Shown: positions 21,202-35,850 of the stretch, in pieces
Layout of the letters: every line of letters begins with the position of its first letter
Position numbering within the stretch: position 1 is the stretch's first letter
Source: Stereocaulon alpinum
Lineage: Eukaryota > Ascomycota > Lecanoromycetes > Lecanorales > Stereocaulaceae
Direction of reading: 5' to 3'
Assembly (NCBI GenBank): GCA_018257865.1
Contig: JAEUBA010000024.1
Coordinates: 186,001 to 250,000 of the forward strand
DNA length: 64,000 nucleotides
The notes under the pieces: model-generated
The model's database searches: none
The model's input: only the letters and a program-made list of their open reading frames with translations
Told to the model about the DNA's origin: nothing
Translations under genes and position numbers: made by a program

Positions 21202-24200
21202 TAATCCCCTTATTTAGTTATTTTCGTCCCGAAAGTAACTTAATAACCTAAGTATTTCTTCCTTATACTAAGGATTAAGAAACTAACGAACTCCCTTACT
21301 TATTATTATTAGTTAGTCCTGAAACTTAGGATAGCTTCTTTATTAAAACGCTCCTATTTATAGTATACTAACTTAGGTCTCCTATATTATATAGGGGAAG
21401 TATCCGACTAATATATTAAGTATATTTATAGTAGTAATAAGTATAAGCTGTCTCTACTTAATATTCCTAAGTAGAAGTAGATAGAGGAACAGCGTGCGAA
21501 ACTATATAGCGAGGAGGATAAAGCTTTCGCGAAGCTTTCCCGTCTACGGAAATAAATCTAAAAGATAGAAGCAGACTAAGCGAAGATAGTCTAATAAGAG
21601 GTAAGGAATATTAAGTTCCTTAAGAAGGAGGAGGAGAAGGAGAAGGAAGTAGCTACTTCTAAAGCTCCTAATAATCTTCCTTCCTTTAATATAGGCGAGA
21701 TTAACTTTTCCGGATAGGATCCCCTAATAGCGGGTTTCGATTTTAGAACTATTCTAACTTCTTAGGGTAATTAAGCGCTAATAGTAACTCCTATATATTC
21801 TCTAACTAATTATAGTCTAACTACTTAATTAGGTACCTCTTTCTTCCTTTAATAACCTAATAATCTAGAATTTCCTTAATATTATACTCCTTATCATCCT
21901 AATCTAGGAGGAGCGGTGCGGTCCGCAGTAGTATCTTAGGGTCTACTTTCTTAAGTAGTAAAATATAGAATACTAGGTACTTCCTTATTAGTTAGGGGAA
22001 GTCTAGTATATAGTTTATATCCCCTTTACGTTCCCTTATAAGGAATAGTCCTAGCTTTATATAATTAAGCTTATTACTAGGCCTATTAGTTTTAAAATTT
22101 CTGCGAAGAAGATATACCCTATCCCCTTCGGAAATATTCGGTCCTATCGAACGTTTTTAATTATAATATATCGCTAAGCGGTTACTTAGGAACTATAAGT
22201 CCTTCTATAGTTCTTAATAGATTCTTACTATTTCTTTAGTAGCGATAGCTGCCCTCTATACCTTTAGTTCAATTCCCTTTAGTAATAGGGTTATACGTAG
22301 TTCGAACCTATAATTAGCTCGAAATAGCGTTATACCTATTAGGTCGGATATTAATCCGTTATATACTAGCTGCGCTAATAGTAGATAGGATACCTAATTA
22401 TCTTATTAGTAATTAATATAACACCGAAGATATTATTCTAGCGTTTAGTTAGTTCTCTCTATCTAACTATCTATCTGCGGGTAAAATACTATACTTATCT
22501 TTATCTTAATTCCTATTATATCTATTAATAATCTCTAAAACTTAGAGGTGAAGAGTTTATCTCTATTTAAGATAATCTCTTTAGGAAGCCTATAGTTAGC
22601 TACTACTATTTATAAGAACGTATACGCTAGATCTTTAGCATTTAATACTTCCTTATATAGTACGAAGTACGCTATCTTAGTTAATTAGTCGTTAATTACT
22701 AAAATCGTATTATAGTATATACCTATTAGTCGTTCCTTCAACTTTAGGAGTTTAATAACGAAATCCTACGTAATACTTTTCTACGGACTTTCTGGGATTA
22801 CTAGCGATTTTAACTCTCTATAAGGCTTATATTAGGAATACTTCGTCCTAATATATATATTATATTTATTAATATAATCCTCGACATATTTCTATATCCG
22901 GGGAAAGTAGAAGTTATAAGATATCTTTTTAAGCGTCTTCTTAATCCCCTAATATCTACCGGAGCTCTCTACTTTATAGTAAATCCTAAAAATTTCTCCT
23001 TAAGTACCTATAGGGATATAAATCCGTTCTTAGAAGGTTAGTAGTCTTAAATCTATTTTTTTAAATAAGTTATAGCTATTAATATCTTCGCAGATCTTAG
23101 ATATAACTTTATCCTTTAATAAGTCTTTTAGTATCCTCTTAGTTAAATCTTCGCTATTAATAGTTATTATTACTGCTATATACAGTCTAGCTATATTAGG
23201 TCGTAACGATCTATCCTTATAACGCGTTAGAACTATTCTAGAACTCTACTAAATATTTAATATATAATTAGCCCTTCTACTGAGTGCGTCTATAGTATTA
23301 TTCTCGCTACCCTTAATATATTCGATTCTAAAGTTAAATGTTAATAACTCTTTATACTACTAAGCTAGACGTCTATTAAGCTCCTTAGTTAATAGGAAGA
23401 ACGTTAAGTTCTTATAATCTATTAAGACCTAAACCTAGTACTTAGTTCCTTCTAGATAAACCTTCTAAATACGAAATACGTCTATAATAGTAAGTAATTC
23501 CTTATTATATATTAAATATCTAGTTTTAGCGTCTAGTAACTTCCTGCTATAAAAGGCTATAGGGTACTAATAATAAGTAATACCTATTTTCCCTATTTTT
23601 CCCGTATTAGGGCTATCGTTTATAGATAGTTAGCTAATTACTACTCCGATTACTCCGTCGGAGGTATTAGTATAGAGACGAATAAGCGACTTTAGGTTAA
23701 ACTAATATAATATTAGACTAGAAGCGAACTACTTCTAAAGGGTCCTAAAGGATACCTCTACTTCCTTTAACTATATAAACGGCACTTTGTTACGGGTTAA
23801 GCTAGTAAGAGGTATAGCAGTTTTTAAATATCTATAGATAAACTTTCGATAGAAATTTATAAAACTAAGAAATAATTATACTTCTTTCTTATTCGTAGGT
23901 ATAGGCTACTTAATTATACTTTTTACCTTTTCTAAGTCTATCTCTAGTCCCTAGTTAGAGATAATAAACCTTAGAAACTTAACTCTTTTCTGGTAAAATT
24001 TATACTTTAATAACTTTAAGCGCAGTCCCGCTTACTTAAGCTTCTTTAGTACCTTCTATACCTACTTAATATATTCCTTATATATATCTAAGTATACGAG
24101 TATATTATTAATATATACTAAGATAAAGTTGTCTAGATATTCTTTTAGGATATTATTAATAAATACCTAAAATATTATAGGCGTATTCGTTAACCTAAAT

Positions 24201-27051
24201 AGTATTATAAGGTATTTATAGAGACCCTATCTTATACGGAAAGCTATTTTCTACTCGTCGCCTTTCTTTATATATATTCGGTTGAATACTCCTAGAATAT
24301 TAAACTTAGTAAACTATTTCTTACCTTAGAGCTTATCTTAAAGTTCTCCTATTAATAGTAAGGGATAACTATTCTTTATAGTTATATCGTTAAGTGCTCT
24401 GTAATCTATATATAGATATAATTCTCCACCCGGTTTTAGTACGAATAGGATAGGATATCCTACGGGTAATTAAGATTTTTAAATAAACCCCTTCTATTTA
24501 TTTTCTTTAATATACTTTATAAGAGCAACAGCTTTATCTTATAATAGCAGGTATATTAGCTTTTTTATAAGTTCTTTACCTAGGATCAGCTTAGTCTTAT
24601 AGTCCTATAGTTAGTACTTAGGAAGAGCTTCGTTAATACTTTCTTCCTAAAATAGGGTTCTAAATTCCGCGTATTCGTTTAGGATTTTTATAGTAGTAGT
24701 CTTACTTATAAGTCTAACTTAACTCTATAGTACTATAACGTTTCCTAACTTAAAATCGTCCTTTATCTCCTCCTAGGTTTATACTACTACTAAGAGAGAT
24801 TCGTATTCTTAGATTAGTAGAACCCTATTTAGTATACTATCTATAAACATAATATTCTAAGAACCCTATCCTATTAATAGGTTAGCTTTCTTTAGCTATA
24901 GGATTCCTAGGGTAATATTATTAACCCCTCCTAGTACTAAATTAAAGGTATACTTCTTATATCTTCGTCCTATCCTTAGGTTAAGTATTTTAGTACTTCT
25001 ATTAATAGTCCCTATTATTAATCTATCGAAGTTTATTAATATATATAGCTCGCGCTTTTATATAGGTAAATTATATTTCCTTACGAAACTTAGTTTAATT
25101 AAATCCTTACTTAATCCGCTATTAATAATAACCCTTACCGGAATACTATTAACTTTTACCTAAAACCGAAACCTAATATCGCTATATAATTTAGCTGAGG
25201 TAACTTATTCGACCTTTTTAGTAGTTCCGCTACTTAGTCTATTTATTACGGAACCTACTAGTTTTTTATAAGTTCTCCTTTAGAGTCCCTAGTTATTAGG
25301 TCTTCCTTAATAAATTTATTTAACGGGATCTTTTCCTACTGCTTTAGGAGATTCTTAACCGCTTTATCTAAATAATAGATTAATAACCGTAAATCCTACG
25401 GAATAAGTTATTAGTCTAGTAATAATATACTTCCGTCCCTTAAGAATCTTAATCCCTTAGGGAGTTTCTAGTAGACTATACTATCCGGATCTAGATACTT
25501 ATCCCCTTATAGTATTTCCTAGATCTTTTAAGCCGCTAGAGACTTAAATTCTATAAGCCCCCTAGTTTCGTCCTTAGCGAATCTTATAGATAGACTTCTA
25601 AAAAGACTTATAAACTTAGTAACTAATAATAATTATTAGTTACTTTCTACTAGTTTCTTAGCCTATTCCTCGCTTAGAGAGGCTATTAAGGCTTATATTA
25701 GTTTATCTATAGTAACTTTTCGTGCGTACTTATTAGCCTTTTCTAGTTTATTATATAGATCTATTATCTGCTATTCTGCGTACTCTAATCGCTACTAATA
25801 GGATTCTAGCAGTTCTTCTTAAGTCCTTTAGGTATCTAACCTTAAAGCCTTAATTCTATTAAGGGTTTTGTTATCTAATAAGGCTTCTCCCTCTATAAGC
25901 TCTCCTAACTTACTTCTAGAGGATAGTTCCTAGCGGGGATTATTAACCTAATCCTCGCTAAAGTATTCTTTACTATTTACTATAGATACCTAGTATCTTA
26001 GCTTTTAAGGATACTATCCTAATCCGTCCTTCTTACTAAGATATATTTAGTATAAATTATTATAGTAAGCCGTCTAACTTAAGTATTCGTACTCTTTATT
26101 AGTTAACCTTACTAGTCGTTCCGGCTACTCCTATCCTTTATAGTTAGGGTATATATCCCCTACTATAGTTACCTACTCTTATCGAGGATACTTATTTTAG
26201 TAGTATCCCTTCTTATAGTATCTATAGTATTCTATATTAGATAGGTCCTTCTTCTACTTCTTTCCTTTATAAGGTTTCCCGGAGAATTTCGCTTTTATAG
26301 CCGAAATATTTTCCTTTCTCCTAAACTTAGTAACTAGACCTAAAGACTTCTATTCTATCTTTCTTTTATATAACCTATTATTAATAGAGTAGACCTTAGA
26401 CACTAACTGTATAAAGTTTCTAATATCGTTAGAATAGGCGAGCTTATCTTTAACCTTATCCTTTAGTCCTTTTTAATACGCAGCGGCTTAAGCGTCCTCC
26501 GACTATTTAAGCTAATAAGTAATTCCCCTAAACTACGCTATATATTCTATCGCTAGTCCCTTCTATTAGAGATTTATAAGCTTTCGTTCTAGCCTTCTCT
26601 CTTTAGTGCTATCCCTAAAATAGAACCTTAGCAGGTTCCTAATATACGTCTTATTAGAGATAATCTTTAAAGAATCGTCCTCTATTATATTAGGGTTCTA
26701 AATCGAGAGATATTCTTCTAACTAGGGTTAAAGGGCTGCTGCCGTATTACCTTTAAGGTATAATAGGTAAAATATATTCCTAGCCTTTATAGTATAGAAG
26801 CTTAATATATTAAACGCTATATATAGGTCGATTTATCGAAGAAACGTATTTAATCCTCCCTTCCTACTAGAAAACTTAGTAGGGGTAGGTAACTTTATTC
26901 CTCCTTCGCCGATAGTAATTCCGTCCTTAGGAATAGAAGCTACCTCCTTTCCCTTAAATCTACTTATTACTTCGGATATAACGCGCCGTCTCTCCCCTAA
27001 GGTAGAACCGGAAGTGCTTATACTATATAGTCTAAAGTATAGTATTTAAAG

Positions 27052-27408
27052 TATAATAGGGTAGTTTAACTCTTACGGGTAAATTATATAGTATATTAAG
27101 TACTAGAAGGTAATAGAGATAGATAGTTATTAAATTATCTTTAGCTAAGACTCCTCTCTATTATATAAGTTAAATATAAGGAGATAAGAAAATATTCTGC
27201 TAAAGGAAAACCCTTCCTTATATATTCTCCTTAATTATACTAAGCCCTGATATAATCCGGGTGATCTAGGCCTATATCTACTATATCACTCTGTAATCTA
27301 CCTAATATATTCTAGATTACTTATATTACTAAGTCCTCTCCTAAGTGTCCTTTACCTACTAACCCTGTCACGTGCATTGCCCGTGACCTTGCGGGGTTAC
27401 CCGTAACA
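27052..27408 (-). repeat. right LTR of the Gypsy element (its 5' LTR)
   Basis: Begins TATAATAGGG (mutated TGTAACGGGG) and ends CCCGTAACA. Its last ~45 bp keep words such as CACGTGCATTGCCCGTGACC that are fully converted to TA in the other LTR. Confidence 0.9.
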
Positions 27409-27413
27409 AAGAC
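27409..27413. repeat. target-site duplication AAGAC (right)
   Basis: Copy of 20840-20844. Copia reading resumes with GTTAAGAAGCTTACTTATAT directly after it. Confidence 0.85.
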
Positions 27414-27554
27414 GTTAAGAAGCTTACTTATATTACCTTAGGAATTAACACTAAGATAGCGGATAAGCTGTAAAAAATAGTACTACCGTATAAATATTAC
27501 GAAGACTATATAATTATAAAGATAACTAAAATTTATAGTAGAATTCCTTATTAA

Positions 27555-27567
27555 TAAGACCTAATAA
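27555..27567. repeat. LINE target-site duplication (left)
   Basis: TAAGACCTAATAA, identical to 32979-32991. A 13-bp duplication fits target-primed reverse transcription. Confidence 0.85.
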
Positions 27568-30500
27568 GATATAGATAAAGAGATAGCGACGATAACGAGC
27601 ACGACGGGCGAGCAGGCCTACTAGGCTAGACGAGCGATCATACTAGGTTACGAACCCAGTAAAATAATATAAGATAGGGGGGGAGGAGAGAAGGGAGGTA
27701 TTAGTAGTAAAGGTAGATAAGGAACGCGTCCTAACGCGATAATAAGGCGATAGTAATAATAGCAGAAACCTATTAAAGATCTATAGGGCCCTTAAGGTAG
27801 GGAAAGAATTAAAGAAAGAATATAGTATATAAAGGCTATAGAATAGGTATTACTAAAGTTTATAGAGAAGGTCTAGGGGATATTATAGGTAAATATAAAT
27901 AAGACTATATAGGGCTTCTTCTAGAATATAGTAGAAAGGATTACGGAGTATATATAAGAGAATACTACTAAAAGATACGCTATAAAGGAGTACTATAGCT
28001 AACTAACGCGTAAAGACTACCTAACTAGAAGGGTAAATAATAGCTAGGCGGATATAGCCTATATAGCCTAAAGGGGCTAAAATACTATCTACCTAGCTAT
28101 ACTTAGGGTAGAAGATATTAAGAAAGCGAAGTAGGTAACGGTTAGGATTAATAATACTAGCGAAAAGATATAGATAGCTATAGTAACTCTTCCCTAACTA
28201 ATATAAATATTTAGGGGAGTAGGGGGAGTAGCTAAGGAGATTATTATAGTAAGGAGGACTATAGGGGGGGATATTATTCTTTAGATAGCCTTAGTAAAGG
28301 CTAGGGAGGAGTTAGAGAAGGATAATAGGTAGGTAAGGAGACTCTATAGATTAGTAAGAGTCCTTTAAAAGATAATAATAGTAGCAATCTATAAAGTAGA
28401 AAAAATAATAGATATAAAGGATTAATAGGGGATCTTTAAAACCTTAAGGAAAGATAATAGGAAGCTCTACCTAAAGTTAAAGATAATAAAGGCTAAATAG
28501 CCTATATTTATATTAAAGCTAGATATACTTAAGAGGGAGAAGAGATTCTCTATACTAATAATTAAGGTCCTAAGCCTAAAGGCGGCGAACCAGCTTATTA
28601 TAGAGGGGATAGTAGTAGAGAATAGCCTCCTCTTTTATAATTACTAAGAGAGAGAAGCTACCCCTAAGTAGTACTTTAACTACTATAGGTACGGATATAT
28701 TACTAAGGCGTATAAATACCCTACCCGCTATAGGATATACACCTAAAACTATATAACTAATAATTATATAGAAAGAGCTAGCAGTAAGCTTAAGTGCGTA
28801 GTATATAAAGGGGAGTACCTAGTATAGAGTAAAACCTACTTAATCTAATAGAAGGAGAATACTAAGGCTAAGTAGAGAATCGAGCGTAAGCTAAAATACT
28901 TTAAAGAGACCCTAAAGTAATACTTAGTAGGGCCTACGCCGGCGATACTAGGAAGGATTAGCCTAAAAGGGTAGTATAAAGTAATCTCTAAAGGGAAGAG
29001 GAAGGCCTTAGAGGATATAATAGATAAGCCTTAGAAAGGAACTAGGGAGGTAGTAAAGAGGGGATAATTAATAACCCTCTCTAAAGCGGAATAAGGGTAA
29101 CAGCCCCTATCTATAGAGAGGATTAGTCTAACGAATACCCTTAAGTAGACTTTAGGAGTAGTAAAAACTACTAAGATTACCTAAATATAGGAGAATATCT
29201 AAGCGGCCCTTACCTAATAAGGAATATACCCTACCTAAAAATACTATAGTATAATATATAGAGGAAGAAGGATATAGTAATAGTACTACTTCTTAAAAAT
29301 AAAGATATAAAAGATATAGACGTATTAGCGATTTAAGAGCTAGTATATAACCTAATAAATAGAACCTTATATAATACAAGTATAAGTAGGTTCTACCTAG
29401 CCTATAGGGGAGACCTAAAGGCTAGAATATACTTCTATATAAATAAAAGGATAGATCCTAACGACTGGGGGGTAGAGTACTAGGAGGGCGACTTATACTT
29501 ATTATAAATCTAGACTAAGAGAACCCGAAATAACGCTAATATTAAAGACGAAAACACTAAGGAGCTGATAGTAGAGAGGGTATAGATATATAACGTCTAT
29601 AACCCTTCGCTAGTAAGCTATATATTAGTAGATAGCCCTATAACTATCCTAAGGCTAAAGGAGGCCTTAGAAAGCGAAGGCGAATATATTATAGTAGGGG
29701 ATTTTAACCTATACTACCTCTAATAGAATAACCTAGGACGAGCTATATACTATATAATAGTAGATAGGCTGCTAGAAGTAGTAGGAGAGAAGGGGATAAT
29801 CCTTAGACTACTAGAGAAGTCGGTTATATAGTAAAGCAGGGGCTTAGAGAGCGCTATCGACCTTATATTCCTAACCGAAGGCGCGTATAATATAATAGCG
29901 AAGTGCGGAGTAAGAAAAGACCTTAATATAAGGTTAGATTATATACTAATTATAATAGAGCTAGAATAGACTTAGAGCGAGCGCTAGGTATACTAGAAGA
30001 GAGCTTAGAAAAGGATAGAGACGGAGGCGACTAACGAGGAGATCCGGAAATATATAAGGATCCTAAATAGGGTTATAGGTAGATACTTATTAGACTTAGA
30101 GGAAGCGATTAACCTATATATTAATAAGCTTATAGCTGCGCTATAGGAGGTAGTAGAGAATACTATCTTATTTAAGGAACCCTACGCCGGAGCTAAACTA
30201 TACTAGAACGGGGTATATATAAGAGTTACTAAGGCGTTATAAGCAGCGCTTAAGGCCTACCGCTATAGTAGAAATATATAGACTAAGGAGGCTCTCTGCT
30301 AAACTAAAAGGAAAAAGGTTACTATCCTATAAAAGACTAGGATAATAGCTTTTTAAGAGGGGGTCTATAGAGTATTACTAAGGCTAGGAGGAGTATAATA
30401 ACTCGCTAAGTAGGGAAGGGAGAGGAGTATACGCCCTAAAGAGCTACTATAATTCCTAGCTATTAAAGACGGGAACGGGAATAAAGCGATAGACTTTAAA

Positions 30501-32978
30501 GGGAAGGTAGAGGCCTTAAGGAGGGTCCTCTTCCCGCCTCTACCCCTAGTAGACCTAACGGATATTAAGGGGACTAATTACTTAAAGCCTATTATAATAG
30601 ATAGCGAGATTATTATAAAGGAGGTAAGGGACGCGATCTAGTACCTAGTAGTAGATAAAGCCCTAGGGATTTTAGGGATCCCGAATAAGTTCCTAAGAGC
30701 GGTATATATAGAAATAGGGGAAACCTTTCGAAGGGTATTTTAAGCGTGCCTAGATTATAGATACTACCTAAAGAAGTTCTGCGAAGCGAATATAGTAATA
30801 CTAAAGAAGCTGAAGAAGACTAATTACTCTAAGCCTAAGGCCTATCGACCTATTATACTACTAGATATACTCAGGAAAGTATTAGAGATAGTAATAGCAA
30901 AATAACTTAGCAGAATAGCTAAAGTAAATCACCTACTCTTAGAATACTAGATAGGAGGTAGGAAGAGATATTTAGTAGAAATAGCCCTAGAGACTATTAT
31001 AGACTCAATCTATATAATATAGAACTAAGGTAAGGATAATATAGCGAGTTTACTATTACTAGATATAGTAGGAGTATTTAATAATATATCCTATAAAAGG
31101 CTACTCTATAACTTAAGGATAAAAGGAATCCCTAAGGGGATTATCCGGTAGACTATAAGCTTCCTTAAGGATAGAGCGATATTAATAACCCTAGGGGGTA
31201 GGACTAGTCTAGTTAAGGCGGTAGAAACGGGGATTCTATAAAGATTACTAATATTACTAATCCTATTCCTCTTCTTTAATACGCTACTAATTAAAGTATA
31301 CTTAAAGGTAAAGATCCTAGTATAGGTAGGAGGATTCGTAGATAATATATACCTACTAGTATATAGTAAGATAACGGAAACGAACTATAAGTAGCTAGAA
31401 TAAGCCTATAAGCTCTACTAAACGTAGGCGAAAATATATAAGGCGACGTTCGCGCCTTAGAAGTACGAACTAGTATATCTATTATACGCCCCTAAAAGGT
31501 TTAATATAAAGGAGATAGTATAATTTAGTAACGTAGAGGTTAAGCTAGAAGTAAGTATTAGGGTCTTAGGGCTATATATTAATACTAAACTCCGCTAGGG
31601 CCTATATATAGCGTAGGTAAAGGTAAAGGCCGCTACTTAAGCCTAAGCGATTAAGTACCTAGTAGGATTAACTTAGGGAGCTACGTTTAAGAAGTATAGG
31701 AAGGTATATAGTATAGCGGTAAGGCCTATACTTATATTCGCTACTCTAATATAGTATACCCCTACTAGGGGGCGGGGAGCTATAGAAAAGCACGTTAAGA
31801 CGCTTATAATAATATAGAACGACTACCTACGGATAGTGCTTAGAGTATATAAGGTAATACTAGTTTAGGTCTTAGAAGCGGAAGTAGTTATTATACCTAT
31901 CTAAACCTATCTAAACGCCCTAGTTATAAGATACTAGGTACTAAGGGGAGTATACCCCTTAATAATTAAAGGTAACCGCTTAATCCGTAGGAGACTGCGG
32001 GGAAGGAGAGGAAGGGCGCGCCTAATACGCCTAACCCTATTACTAGAAAAGGAAGAATAGGCCCTATAGGAGCTTAAGGTAAAGGATTAGGATTAAGTAA
32101 TAACGGCGATAAGGAGGAAGGTATATTAATATAACCTAAAAATAGATATTAAGGAGTATTAAGACGTAGGTGTCCTAGCTAAGAAGATATAAGGCTAGGT
32201 AATAGCGAAGTAGATTAAGCGATAGGAGGTATATAAGGATACTATCCCTAAGTACTCTTATATACCCGTATAGAATAAACTATTATTCGGAGAAAGGTAT
32301 AACTATTACCTAAAGCTTAGAAAGGCAGAAAGCTTAATAGTAGTCTAACTCTAAAGTAGGAAGAATAGGTTTAACTACTTTCTTTATAAGGCGAGGGTAC
32401 TAAGGGTCTATAGTACCTACTATAGTTATAGATAGAGGAATTAGGATATAAAGTATATTCTCCTATACTACCTAAAGCTTAGCGATACTTAAAGGGAGCT
32501 TATTAAAGAGGTAGAGACTTATAATATTAGGACTATACTAGTTAAGGTTACTAGTATAAAAGCAGCTGCGAGATAGCTAGTTAGGTTAGGATTCTTAACG
32601 TAGTATTAACTTACTAGGGAATAGCTCTCCTAGTCTAAACTCCCTATTAGAGTAGAACTAGTAATAAAAACCCTAAAGATAAAGAAGCCTAAGCGTAAGT
32701 AGAAGCTAAAGGCGGCGGAGCTACTAGAGTATTATAGGGCCTATTAGGGTAATAGAGATTATTATTACTAATGTTATAGAGCCTAACAGCGAGGTTAGAT
32801 AGGCGGAGTAGAATAATAAGTAAGCTAATAAGCGAAAGTTTTTAGCTAGAAGGGGCGACTCTAGAAAGGTTTCTTTCGCGTCTAGAGGGCCTTCAACCCC
32901 CCTAGATTTCCTAATAATATAAGAGAACACCCTTATTAGTATATATAGATACTAGAATAGGCGTATAAATCAATTAAT
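27568..32978 (+). mobile_element. RIP-mutated Tad-like non-LTR retrotransposon (LINE) inserted in Copia
   Basis: About 5,411 bp without LTRs, flanked by a 13-bp target duplication. On plus, an ORF1-like part carries CCHC-type zinc-knuckle remnants at about 28,675-28,735 (pattern YRYGHITKACKYPTRYRIYT). An endonuclease-like region spans about 29,280-29,960. The RT contains YSKPKAYRPIILLDILRK near 30,830-30,890 and GFVDNIYLLVY (from the A/VDD motif) at 31,331-31,365. The ORF1, endonuclease, RT order and the fungal setting suggest the Tad1 clade. The stop-riddled frame and lack of TG/CA match the surrounding Copia. The left boundary may be a 5' truncation; I cannot tell the full length. Confidence 0.85.
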
Positions 32979-32991
32979 TAAGACCTAATAA
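32979..32991. repeat. LINE target-site duplication (right)
   Basis: Second copy of TAAGACCTAATAA. Copia integrase resumes after it. Confidence 0.85.
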
Positions 32992-35850
32992 AACGGGAAT
33001 TAGTACTAGGAGTAAAGATCTCCTTAGGTATTACTAGCGGTAGTTAGATTAAGCTTACTAAGGGCGGATACCGCTATTACGCCTCCTTTATATATAAGGC
33101 TACTGATATAGTCTAGATTTATATAATAAAATTTAAGACTATTCTCCTAATAATACTACGCGATTACCTAATGTTAATAAAGACCTAAGGACGACTAGTA
33201 AGTCGCTTTACTAGCGATAATAAACTAATCTACGCCTCTAAGGAAGTATAAGCTATCCTAAAAAGCTTTAGAATTAAATAGGAGCTAGCGGAGCTATATA
33301 CGCCGAATTAGAACGTAATTATAGAGCGAACTTTTCGAACCCTATTTAGCAGAGTTCGTATAGTACTGCGAGACGCCGGCTTTAGCTAATCCTACTAGGG
33401 CGAGGCAATTAATTATATTATCTATACTAAGAATAGGTCGCTATTATTAGTAGATCCGTCTACTACTCCCTATAAGGCTTAGATAGGTAAGAAGGCTAAT
33501 ATTAGTAACTTTAGACCTTTTAGCTATATTACCTACGTCTATAATACTAATCTAATAAAGAAGAAGTTAGATAATAGGGCTACTAAGGCTAAATTTCTTA
33601 GCTACGGTTTCTATAATAATTAATACCGCTTCTGAGATATATAAAGAAAACGCACGTTTAAATCCTCATAGGTAAAATAGGAGCTAGACTCCTATATTAA
33701 TAGTAAAGCTATAGGGGTAGGCGAAGAAGAGGAGTCTTTTAATAAGAGCGACTCCTAGGAATTCTTTACTAGCAACTCGTCGACAAAGCGATAAAAGTCG
33801 CTAACTGTAGAGTAACAGAAGTCGCCAACTGTAACTACTAACCTAATCGAGTAAGGCGAATAAGCTACTAACGTAACCGCTATTACGGACGTCGATCTAA
33901 TAAGTAATTCGAATACAAATAATTCGGACAAAAACGATTCGAATAATCCTAACGTTATAAATATCGATTTAGATAAATCTGACTCCTCGTCTAATAATAA
34001 CGACTCGTCTAATAATAACGTATTCGAGACTCCTAAGGAGACTGAAGGTTCCTAGGCTACTATAACTCCGTAATAGCCGGAAGTAAATACTAATCTAAAT
34101 ATTCACACTATACGAATACGCGTGTAAGCGAGGCCTGATTATAGGCAACTATATAGGAGAGGTTTCGTAGCGAGAATTACTACTAGATCTTATAAGGCTA
34201 AAGCTAACCCTATACCTCCTATACCTACTAATATTTATAAGGCCCTAAGTAGCCCTAATAAAGAAAAATAGATAGTAGCTTTCTAAGATAAGCTAACCTT
34301 ATTAGAAAAGATAGTAACTTAGGATATACTAGCTCCTATTCCTAAGGGACGGAAGGCCTTACTTAGACGTTAGGTCCTTACTTATAAGTTAGATCCTAAT
34401 AAAGAGATCGCTTAGTATAAAGCTCGCTGGGTAGTTAAGGGATTTAGGTAGATTAAAGGTCTTAACTATAATAAGACTTATTTAAGTATAGTTAAAGGTA
34501 CCGTAGTATAAATTCTTATAGCACTATATACTAAATACGACTATAAAATAGAATAGTCTAATATTATTACCGCCTTCCTTAAATCTTTACTAATAGAGGA
34601 AGTATAGGTTAAGTAGCCTTATAACTTTACTAATAGTAATCCTATAGACGCCTACTAATTATAGCGCGCCCTATATAGCCTTAAGTAGTCTCCTTGCGAA
34701 TAGTATAAAACCGTCCGCTAATTTATAGAGTCCCTAGGCTATACTAGGCTAGTTAAAGACTACTCTATATTTACTAGCGAAAATAGTATAATAGTTATAT
34801 TTTATATTAATAATATCCTTATATACGGACCTAATAAGGCTATAATCGCCGAATTTAAACAGAATTTAGACTAACGATTTAGAATAAAATACCTTAGTAA
34901 CGTTAACTAGTATCTAGGGATAGCGATTATTCGAGACTGCCCTAACTATACTATCTATATTAATTAGACTTTATACGCTAAGCGTATTATTACTTAGGTA
35001 GAGATAGAATCCTACTACCTAGTTACCTCGCTAATAGATAAGGGTAACGACTTAGTTAGAGCACCTAATAAATATATAGTAAACTATACTAAGGCGGAGG
35101 TCTATCGCGCCCTAGTAGGAGAATTATAATAGTTATTAATAATAATACGTCTAGACTTAGCTTTTATAGTCGGAAAAAGTAGACGTTTCTTAATTAACCC
35201 TACTAGCGAGTACCTTAATTTAGTAAAATAAATTATTAAATATTTAGTAGGTACTACTAAAGTTAGACTACGCTATAGACTTAGAGACGTTACTAAAGGC
35301 GTTAATCTAAAAGGTAAATTACTTAGTTAGATAGACGTATTATAGTTAGACGATAGAGATACTTTCTATATAATATTAGGCTATATCTTTTAACTATAAA
35401 ATAGACTAATTAGCTAGTCTAGTAAGCTTTAAACTCTCTATACTAATTCGACTATAAAAGCGGAATATATTACTATATAACGCCGCTAAAGAATCTCTCT
35501 TCCTTAGCGAATTACTATAAGGGATTAGCTATAATAAAAAGGATATAAAGCCTATTAAGCTAATAGGAGATAACTAGGTAGCTATTAAATTAGCTAGTAA
35601 TCTAATTAACTACTAACGTACTAAATATATATATAATAAGTTTTATTTTATACGCGAAATAGTATCTGAGACTAGCGAATTAACCTTATAATATTATAAT
35701 ACTACTAATATAGTTACTAACGGTATAACTAAGGCTCTCGCCCCTAACGAATTCCGCCCTTTCTAAGATAAGCTGGGACTAGCTACGAGCGTGATTAGTA
35801 GGGAGCTTAGATAGTAGGCTACCTTACCACCGCCGGTTTTAAATAGGAGC

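Larger units (their letters stand above)
20845..27408 (-). mobile_element. RIP-mutated Gypsy LTR retrotransposon inserted in Copia
   Basis: 6,564 bp with 357-bp LTRs (20845-21201 and 27052-27408) and a 5-bp target duplication. Coding runs on the minus strand: the gag-like zone lies at about 26,000-27,000, with a zinc-knuckle remnant near 26,200. The RT contains YRALNDITIKNSYPL at about 24,358-24,403 and YINNILVY (from YVDD or YIDD) at about 24,093-24,118. RNase H lies near 23,400 and integrase lies lower. RT before integrase is the Gypsy order. A purine-rich tract (AAGGGGA on minus) abuts the left LTR, as a polypurine tract should in this orientation. Every domain carries many TAG/TAA stops, so the element is dead. 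Confidence 0.92.

Noticed and set aside
32724..32930. 68-codon open frame inside the transposon block
   Set aside because: Antisense to the RIP-mutated LINE, a chance frame.
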